Assembly: GCF_025629245.1 (NCBI RefSeq)
Contig: NZ_JANZXN010000060.1
Location: 1-64,000 of the forward strand
Direction of reading: 5' to 3'
DNA: 64,000 nt
DNA from: Natronobiforma cellulositropha
GTDB lineage: Archaea > Halobacteriota > Halobacteria > Halobacteriales > Natrialbaceae
In this document: positions 56,313 through 64,000 of the stretch, piece after piece
How positions within the stretch are numbered: the first letter of the stretch is position 1
How the letters are laid out: each line of letters starts with the position of its first letter
Notes under the pieces: model-generated
Told to the model about the DNA's origin: nothing
What the model saw: the letters and a program-made list of their open reading frames with translations, nothing else
Database searches by the model: none
Translations under genes and position numbers: made by a program

Positions 56313-58049
56313 ATGAACGCCGAGACGGTTCGCGAGCGCGCCACAACCCTCCCGCGCGAGCCCGGCGTCTACCAGTTTCGTGCCGACGGGACCACCCTCT
56401 ACGTCGGGAAGGCGGTCAACCTCCGCTCGCGCGTGCGCTCCTACGCCGACCCGCGCAGCGGGCGCATCCGCCGGATGGTCGAGCGGGCGAGCGAGATCGA
56501 GATCGCCGTCACCGACACCGAGACCCAGGCGCTCTTGCTCGAGGCGAACCTGATCAAACGCCACCAGCCGCGGTACAACGTCCGGCTGAAAGACGACAAG
56601 TCCTACCCGATGGTCCAGCTGACGGCCCACGACGCCCCGCGGATCGAGGTGACGCGCGACCCCGACGAGGCGGCGACGGTCTACGGCCCGTTCACCGACC
56701 GGAGCCGGGTCGACACGGTGGTGAAAGCCCTCCGGGAGACCTACGGCCTTCGCGGCTGTTCCGACCACAAGTACACCGGACGCGAGCGGCCCTGTCTCGA
56801 CTACGAGATGGGGCTGTGTAGCGCCCCCTGTACGCGTGAAATCTCGCTCGAGCGCTACCGCGAGGACGTCAGCCGGGCCGAGCGCTTCTTCGAGGGTGAG
56901 ACCGGCGTGCTCGCCGAGCCGTTACACCGGGAGATGGAGGCTGCGGCAAGTAGCCAGCAGTTCGAACGGGCGGCGAACCTCCGGGACCGACTCGAGGCGG
57001 CCGAGGCGTTCCACGGCGAGGGCGGCGAGGCGATCCAGTCGGTCGGCGGCGAGCGGGCGGTCGACGTCCTCGGCGCGTCGCTCGAGGGCGAGCGCGCGAC
57101 GGTCGCCCGGCTACGCGCCGAACGGGGCAAACTCGTCGAGCGAGACCGCCACACGCTGACGGCACCCGCGCGCGGCGAGGAGACGCTCCCGTCGGTGCTC
57201 GCCGCCTTCCTCGTCCAGTACTACGCCGAGCGCCGGCTGCCGGACGCCATCTTACTCCCGGAAGGACACGGCGACGAGGAGGTCGCCGCCTGGCTCGCGA
57301 GCGAGGGCGTCGCGGTGCGGATTCCCGGCGTCGGCCGCGAGGCGAAACTGGTCGAGCTGGCGCTGAAGAACGCCCGCAGCAGCGTCGGCCGCCGCGACGA
57401 GTGTGGCGCGCTGGCCGACGCGCTCGGTCTCGAGTCGGCCCGGCGGATCGAGGGCTTCGACGTGAGCCACGCCCACGGCACGGCCGCCGTCGGGTCGAAC
57501 GTCGTCTTCGTCGAGGGGGCCGCCGAAACCGCCGACTACCGCCGGAAGCGCCTCACCGACCAGAACGACGACTACGACAACATGTGCGCGCTGCTCGAGT
57601 GGCGCGCCAGACGCGCACTCGAGGGGCGAGACGACCGGCCCGACCCCGACCTGGTGCTCATCGACGGCGGGGCGGGCCAGCTCGAGGCCGCGCGGGGAGC
57701 GCTCGAGACCGTCGGCTGGGACGTCCCCGCCATCGCGCTCGCGAAGGCCGACGAACGGGTCGTCACGCCCGAGCGCGAGTTCCGCTGGCCACGCGACTCC
57801 CCACAGCTACACCTCCTCCAGCGGGTGCGCGACGAGTCCCACCGCTTCGCCGTCCAGTACCACCAGACGGTCCGCGACGAGGTCTCGACGGCGCTCGATG
57901 CCGTCCCCGGCGTCGGCCCGGAGACCAGAAAGCGCCTGCTCGGGCGCTTCGGCAGCGTCGAGAACGTCCGCGAGGCGAGTCTCGAGGAGTTACAGAGCGT
58001 CTCCGGCGTCGGTGAGCAGACGGCGCGGACGATCAAAGCCAGGCTCTGA
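56313..58049 (+). CDS. uvrC: Excinuclease ABC subunit C
   Basis: This 578-residue subunit makes both incisions in nucleotide excision repair with UvrB. It has a GIY-YIG domain ([16 protein letters not shown]), a UvrB-binding UVR helix (about 205-235), the RNase H-like domain ([18 protein letters not shown]), and C-terminal helix-hairpin-helix motifs ([25 protein letters not shown]). I start at the ATG at 56313, giving [11 protein letters not shown]. Confidence 0.95.
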   Translation: MNAETVRERATTLPREPGVYQFRADGTTLYVGKAVNLRSRVRSYADPRSGRIRRMVERASEIEIAVTDTETQALLLEANLIKRHQPRYNVRLKDDKSYPMVQLTAHDAPRIEVTRDPDEAATVYGPFTDRSRVDTVVKALRETYGLRGCSDHKYTGRERPCLDYEMGLCSAPCTREISLERYREDVSRAERFFEGETGVLAEPLHREMEAAASSQQFERAANLRDRLEAAEAFHGEGGEAIQSVGGERAVDVLGASLEGERATVARLRAERGKLVERDRHTLTAPARGEETLPSVLAAFLVQYYAERRLPDAILLPEGHGDEEVAAWLASEGVAVRIPGVGREAKLVELALKNARSSVGRRDECGALADALGLESARRIEGFDVSHAHGTAAVGSNVVFVEGAAETADYRRKRLTDQNDDYDNMCALLEWRARRALEGRDDRPDPDLVLIDGGAGQLEAARGALETVGWDVPAIALAKADERVVTPEREFRWPRDSPQLHLLQRVRDESHRFAVQYHQTVRDEVSTALDAVPGVGPETRKRLLGRFGSVENVREASLEELQSVSGVGEQTARTIKARL

Positions 58050-58116
58050 TCATCCGCCGCGACAGTCACTGACATCCCGGGACGGAGCTAAGGCACTCGA
58101 GAACCTCTCTTCGCGT

Positions 58117-58413
58117 GTGGCAGACGACGACCCACTCGACGACTTACTCGAGGAACTCGACGCCCACGACGACCTGACGCGGACGGAACAGGCGGTCTCG
58201 GTCCGCATGGAGCGACGGCGCTACGGCAAGCCGATGACGATACTCGAGGGATTCGACCTCCCTCGCGCAGACGTCAGAGACCTCGCCTCGGAGCTGAAGC
58301 GCTCGCTCGGTACCGGCGGCACCGCGGAGGAAGGGCGCATCGAACTCCAGGGCGACCACCAGCGTCGCGTTCCCGAACTGCTCCGCGACCGAGGGTTCAC
58401 GGTTCGTGAGTGA
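58117..58413 (+). CDS. eIF1/SUI1-like translation factor
   Basis: This 98-residue protein starts with GTG at 58117, giving VADDDPLDDLLEEL. The SUI1 domain shows YGKPMTILEGFDLP and a GGTAEEGRIELQGDHQRRV strand-loop. The archaeal family takes part in start-codon selection on the small ribosomal subunit. It lies between convergent uvrC and uvrB, nine bases from the uvrB stop. Confidence 0.9.
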   Translation: MADDDPLDDLLEELDAHDDLTRTEQAVSVRMERRRYGKPMTILEGFDLPRADVRDLASELKRSLGTGGTAEEGRIELQGDHQRRVPELLRDRGFTVRE

Positions 58414-58421
58414 GCCCGGTC

Positions 58422-60473
<2,052 letters not shown>

Positions 60474-60573
60474 GATAGCCCGGATACGGACCGGAGGCAC
60501 TTGACAGACACGCTCCCGGACGCTCACGACGGGTGACCGGTCGGGTCTCGAGCGTCGCGCGGCCGGACGGCGA

Positions 60574-61086
60574 CTACGCGTAGAGGTAGATCAACAGCGC
60601 GATGATGAGCAACTCGCCGCCGACCAACAGCACGACGACGAACCAGTCGGTGTTGCGCCGGGCCCACTCGGCAGTGCTGGCGGCCAGCGACCTACGTCGC
60701 TCAACCTCGAGGGCGGCCGACTCGTCCGCCCGCCGCTCGCGTCCGACCGTCCACCCCGTCTCGGGGTCGAACGAGGCCGGAACGTGCGCGCCGAGCAGGT
60801 CGTCTAACTCGAGCGGCGACACCCCCGCCAGGGCCAGAATCCGCCGGAACGCCGGACAGCCCTCGAGTGAGCCGTCGGTCGGTCCCTCGACGTATTCGGT
60901 GTGGGTGGTGTCGCCGTGGGGTGTCTGCATCTCGATGGCGATGGTGCCCTCGGCGGTCTCGGAGACGCCGACGACGACCAGTTCGTCCTCCGCGTCGTTG
61001 AAGTAGGCCTCCTCGACCCGGCGTTTGAGCGCCTCGTCGACGCCCGCCGACGGCTCGGCCGTCTCCTCGAGCGTTCGCTCACCCAT
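60574..61086 (-). CDS. Uncharacterised protein with C-terminal membrane anchor
   Basis: This 170-residue acidic protein has [17 protein letters not shown] strands, a middle domain with PLELDDLLG, and one C-terminal transmembrane segment (about 145-168, [18 protein letters not shown]). It is tail-anchored, with the bulk facing the cytosol. I start at the ATG at 61086. No family is recognised. Confidence 0.7.
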   Translation of the reverse strand: MGERTLEETAEPSAGVDEALKRRVEEAYFNDAEDELVVVGVSETAEGTIAIEMQTPHGDTTHTEYVEGPTDGSLEGCPAFRRILALAGVSPLELDDLLGAHVPASFDPETGWTVGRERRADESAALEVERRRSLAASTAEWARRNTDWFVVVLLVGGELLIIALLIYLYA

Positions 61087-61179
61087 ACGAGTCGTGGTAC
61101 GGGAAGAGGAGAAATAAGCACTCGGCCGTGTCTCGAGCGGCGGCCAACTCACTTGTGTGCGGCCGTGGAGAGACCAGCC

Positions 61180-61455
61180 ATGGCACCCGACCAGACGAAA
61201 CTCACCCAGTCACGCCACGCACTCGAGGAGGCCATCGAGACCGCAGACGATGGCGTTCGCGGTCCCCTCCGCGAGACCGGCGCGGCGTTCGCCGAACTCG
61301 TCAGTGAGGGTCGACACCCGGACCACGCACTCATGGACAGCCACCTCAACGTCCTCAGGCAGGCGAACGAACGCGCCACGGGCGAGACCGAGACGCAGAT
61401 CGAACGCGCGCTCGAGCACGCCGAAGCCTACCGCGAGGAGTTGCCGCGGGTGTAG
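61180..61455 (+). CDS. Small helical protein (DUF7553-like)
   Basis: This 91-residue protein consists of amphipathic helices (HALEEAIETADDGVRGPLRETG, about 12-35, and a second pair near 50-88). It resembles small haloarchaeal DUF7553 proteins. The ATG at 61180 removes a long upstream frame that is antisense to the neighbouring gene. Function unknown. Confidence 0.7.
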   Translation: MAPDQTKLTQSRHALEEAIETADDGVRGPLRETGAAFAELVSEGRHPDHALMDSHLNVLRQANERATGETETQIERALEHAEAYREELPRV

Positions 61456-61609
61456 GGGTGCTCGAGGAGGGACAGAGGCAGTCTCGAGGGGAAACAGCCA
61501 CCGAGTGCATTCGACTCGTCCCTCTGCAACCAGTATGGTTTCAATCGCCTCTCGTTTGCATTGGGAGCAATAGATTCAACTATACTCGAGTGCACAGGTT
61601 CATACGTGC

Positions 61610-62788
61610 ATGAGAGCGCACGAACTCGAAGACGGGGCACCGGGCACCCTCGTCCCTTACGGAAGACGGCCGTACTACAGGCCGGACCCGCTCCCACCCG
61701 CAGAGGGCCTCGCGCTCGACGACGACTTCTTCGAACTGCTCGCTGAGGCGACGTTCTGGCTGGGCAAACTCGCTGGCATCAGCCTCGAGCTCGACTTCCC
61801 GCCCGTTCTCTACACCTCGTTGCTCCGGAAGGAGGCGATGGAGTCCGCCGAGATCGAGGGTGCAGACATCGACTACAACGCCCTCTACAGCCTCGAGACG
61901 CGCCGTCTGGACCAACGTGACGAAGCGGCCACAGCACCCGTCACAGGTCACGCGAGCACGAAAGACACGCAGGAAGTGCTCAACTACGAACAGGCCGTCA
62001 GAGACGGCATCGACACGCTCGAGGGCGGCGGCGAGCTATCCGTCGCGCTCCTCCACGACCTCCACGAGACGCTGCTGACGGACGTGCCGGACGAGCGGGT
62101 CGAGACGGAGACGATCGGCGCCTACAAGACGGTCCCGAACCACCTCGGGGACTTCCTGCCGCCGGTTCCGGGGGCGGTCGAGGGGCTGATGGACGCGCTG
62201 GTGACGTACTACCGGACCGGTGGCAGCTACCACACCCTCGTCGACATCGCGCTGTTCCACTACCAGTTCGAGACGATTCACCCCTACGGTGACGGCAACG
62301 GCCGACTCGGCCGGCTCCTCATCACGCTCCAGTTGTACGACGGCGGTCTCCTCGAGCGGCCGACCCTCTACCTCAGTGAGTACTTCAACCGGAACAAGGT
62401 GGCGTACGTCGAGCGTATGGAGGCGGTTCGGTTCCGCGGCGACTGGGAGCGGTGGCTCTCGTTTTTCGTCACCGGAGTCGCCCAGCAGGCCGAGGAGTCG
62501 GTCGAGCGCACGCTGGCGCTGGACGCGCTTCGACGGCGCTACGAGCGCGAGTACGGTGGCTCCCAGTACGCGACGAACCGGCTCGCGTGTTCGCTCTTCG
62601 AACACCCGTACGTGACGACGAAGACGGTCGCAGACGCACTCGACATCGAGCGCTCGACGGCCTACCGTGCGGTGGGCGCACTCGAAGACGAGGGTGTGCT
62701 GGAGGAAATGACGGGGAACGACCGAAACAGGGAGTACCGGGCCAGGGAGATCTTCGAAATTCTCGAGCGACCACCCCAGACGTACTGA
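61610..62788 (+). CDS. Fic-domain protein with internal inhibitory motif
   Basis: This 392-residue protein carries the Fic catalytic motif HPYGDGNGRLGR (catalytic His224), which in active members transfers AMP to target proteins. The N-terminal segment ESAEIEG (Ser79, Glu83, Gly84) fits the S/T-x3-E-G/N inhibitory helix, so it should be self-restrained. The C-terminal 65 residues form a winged helix (TTKTVADALDIERSTAYRAV). The target is unknown; it may regulate its own gene. Confidence 0.92.
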   Translation: MRAHELEDGAPGTLVPYGRRPYYRPDPLPPAEGLALDDDFFELLAEATFWLGKLAGISLELDFPPVLYTSLLRKEAMESAEIEGADIDYNALYSLETRRLDQRDEAATAPVTGHASTKDTQEVLNYEQAVRDGIDTLEGGGELSVALLHDLHETLLTDVPDERVETETIGAYKTVPNHLGDFLPPVPGAVEGLMDALVTYYRTGGSYHTLVDIALFHYQFETIHPYGDGNGRLGRLLITLQLYDGGLLERPTLYLSEYFNRNKVAYVERMEAVRFRGDWERWLSFFVTGVAQQAEESVERTLALDALRRRYEREYGGSQYATNRLACSLFEHPYVTTKTVADALDIERSTAYRAVGALEDEGVLEEMTGNDRNREYRAREIFEILERPPQTY

Positions 62789-62824
62789 CTCGGCTCGCGA
62801 AACCACATCACGCGGGCCACTCTC

Positions 62825-63955
62825 CTACTCGAGGCGGTCGAGGATCGCGTCTCTCTCGTAAGAGAGCGAGAGCGCGCGCGAGCGCCCCCGGCCGTCGATG
62901 TCGGCGTAGTCGGCGTCGATGAGGTTGAGCTGGTCGAGTTTGTTGACGATCTCGGAGTAGCGGGTGTAGCCGAGGTCGGTCTCTTCGTGGAAGGATTCGT
63001 AGACTGCGCCCGCCTGGTCGCCGTCGTGGTCGGCGATCACCTCGAGTAAGGCGCGTTCGTTCTCGCTCAGCCCCGCGAGGCTCCGCGAGAGGTTGACGTA
63101 CTTCGAGGTCTCGTAGGCCTTCTCGACGTCTTCGGGTTCGACGACGCGACTGGCGCGCATCTCGGCGTTGAGACCGGCCCGGCGGAGCAGGTCGATACCG
63201 ACGCGGAGATCGCCGCTGTCGGCGGTGAGCGAAGCCACCCGCTCTAAGACGTCGCCGGAGACCACGTCCTCGTGGAAGCCGCGTCTGACGCGCTCGCGGA
63301 GGATCTCGACGATCTCCGGCTGGTCGTAGACCGGGAAGTAGACGTCCTCGGGGCGGAAGACGCTCTGGACGCGCGAGTCGAGTTCCTCGATCACCTCGAG
63401 TGTGGGGTCGGAGGAGACGACGATGACGCCGATCTTCGCGCCGGGGTGTTCCTCGTGGGCGCGCAACAGCGAGTAGAGCGTATCGGAGGCCTCGTTCTCG
63501 TAGAAGAGGTAGTTCACGTCGTCTAAGGCGACGACGAAGACGCGGTCTTCCTCGATGAGTTTCTCGGCGATCTGGGCGAAGAGTTTCTTAAAGGAGATGC
63601 CCGAGGAGGGCGGTTCGTAGTCGAAACAGCCCTCGAATAGCCGTGAGAACACCGAGTAGCGGGTGGCGTTGACCTGGCAGTTGACCCGGATCGTGCGCAC
63701 GTCCTGGGTCTGCATCGCGACCTCGCCGAAGAGTTTCTGGATCGCGGTCGTCTTCCCCGTCCCCGGCGGGCCGCGCACGAGGACGTTGAGCGGTCGCGAC
63801 CCGCGGACGGCCGGACGCAGTGCGTAGGTCAGCCCCTGCATCTGGCTGTCGCGGTGGTGAAACGTCTCCGGGAGGTAGTCGATCTCGAAGACGTGTTCGT
63901 CCCGGAAGACGGACTCGTCCCACGACAACATCCGATCGTCGGGGTCGCCAACCAT
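62825..63955 (-). CDS. Orc1/Cdc6-type replication initiator
   Basis: This 376-residue AAA+ protein has Walker A GPPGTGKTT (62-70), Walker B ALDDVNYLF, sensor motifs (VSSDPTLEV, SRVQSVF), and a C-terminal winged helix (YTRYSEIVNKLDQL). It binds replication origins. I start at the ATG at 63955, preceded by GGTGAAAG. Haloarchaea carry several such genes, often near the origin each one serves; an origin, if present, would be to the right, beyond the window. Orc number cannot be assigned. Confidence 0.93.
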   Translation of the reverse strand: MVGDPDDRMLSWDESVFRDEHVFEIDYLPETFHHRDSQMQGLTYALRPAVRGSRPLNVLVRGPPGTGKTTAIQKLFGEVAMQTQDVRTIRVNCQVNATRYSVFSRLFEGCFDYEPPSSGISFKKLFAQIAEKLIEEDRVFVVALDDVNYLFYENEASDTLYSLLRAHEEHPGAKIGVIVVSSDPTLEVIEELDSRVQSVFRPEDVYFPVYDQPEIVEILRERVRRGFHEDVVSGDVLERVASLTADSGDLRVGIDLLRRAGLNAEMRASRVVEPEDVEKAYETSKYVNLSRSLAGLSENERALLEVIADHDGDQAGAVYESFHEETDLGYTRYSEIVNKLDQLNLIDADYADIDGRGRSRALSLSYERDAILDRLE

Positions 63956-64000
63956 CACTTTCACCAGGCTTGCGGAGCTACTTAGTTGTTTGCGCACTAC

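Noticed and set aside
60901-61179. Long upstream reading frame of the small helical protein
   Set aside because: It is antisense to the tail-anchored protein gene, and the ATG at 61180 gives a product of normal family size.
63956-64000. Replication origin next to the Orc1/Cdc6 gene
   Set aside because: Only 45 bases remain upstream of the gene start, with no repeated origin boxes visible; the origin may lie outside.

Overview
The window is chromosomal DNA of a halophilic archaeon (class Halobacteria). The evidence is high GC, very acidic proteins, Tat-type lipoprotein signals, TATA boxes 25-35 nt before largely leaderless starts, and archaeal-type information genes: thermosome, Orc1/Cdc6, archaeal LeuRS and PheRS, EndA, MC1, Rio1. 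I found no rRNA or tRNA gene body and no CRISPR array.

Left edge (1-0.5 kb): four tandem minus-strand promoters of haloarchaeal rRNA type, followed by leader sequence running off the left end, so a 16S gene should lie just outside. 0.9-10 kb: a winged-helix plus small membrane protein pair, an exported multicopper oxidase, then a minus-strand 2-oxoacid (pyruvate-type) dehydrogenase cluster (E1alpha, E1beta, E2, a small membrane protein, E3) with lipoate synthase upstream. 10-19 kb: a PH-domain membrane protein, a Tat-exported vanadium haloperoxidase-like enzyme, a Ski2-like helicase, a HAD hydrolase, and an operon of a Met/Asp-repeat surface protein with a membrane-anchored sulfite-oxidase-like enzyme. 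Two further winged-helix/membrane pairs follow, tail to tail.

20-25 kb: a zinc-ribbon protein, tRNA-splicing endonuclease, and a recombined stretch. That stretch holds an IS200/IS605-like end, a toxin-antitoxin-like pair with a palindromic operator, a structured inverted repeat, and a duplicated trpS 5' region flanking a low-GC insert with a 57-residue membrane ORF. 25-42 kb is mostly housekeeping: trpS, pheST, MC1, narK, pheA, hsp20, leuS, an alanine/ornithine-type dehydrogenase, the thermosome and a KH-domain protein.

42.8-50.4 kb is the most interesting part: a foreign island between the KH gene and rio1, which are usually neighbours. It truncates a phosphoesterase gene and carries a three-gene tyrosine-recombinase module plus a compact restriction-modification-like locus: a C5 DNA methyltransferase, a MORC/paraMORC-like GHKL ATPase with a zinc finger, and an Mrr-type nuclease fused to an SF2 helicase.

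50-64 kb returns to ordinary chromosome: rio1, NAD-dependent DNA ligase, an ABC exporter, uvrC and uvrB (convergent, with an eIF1/SUI1-like gene between), two small haloarchaeal proteins, a Fic protein with its own inhibitory motif, and an Orc1/Cdc6 gene at the right edge.
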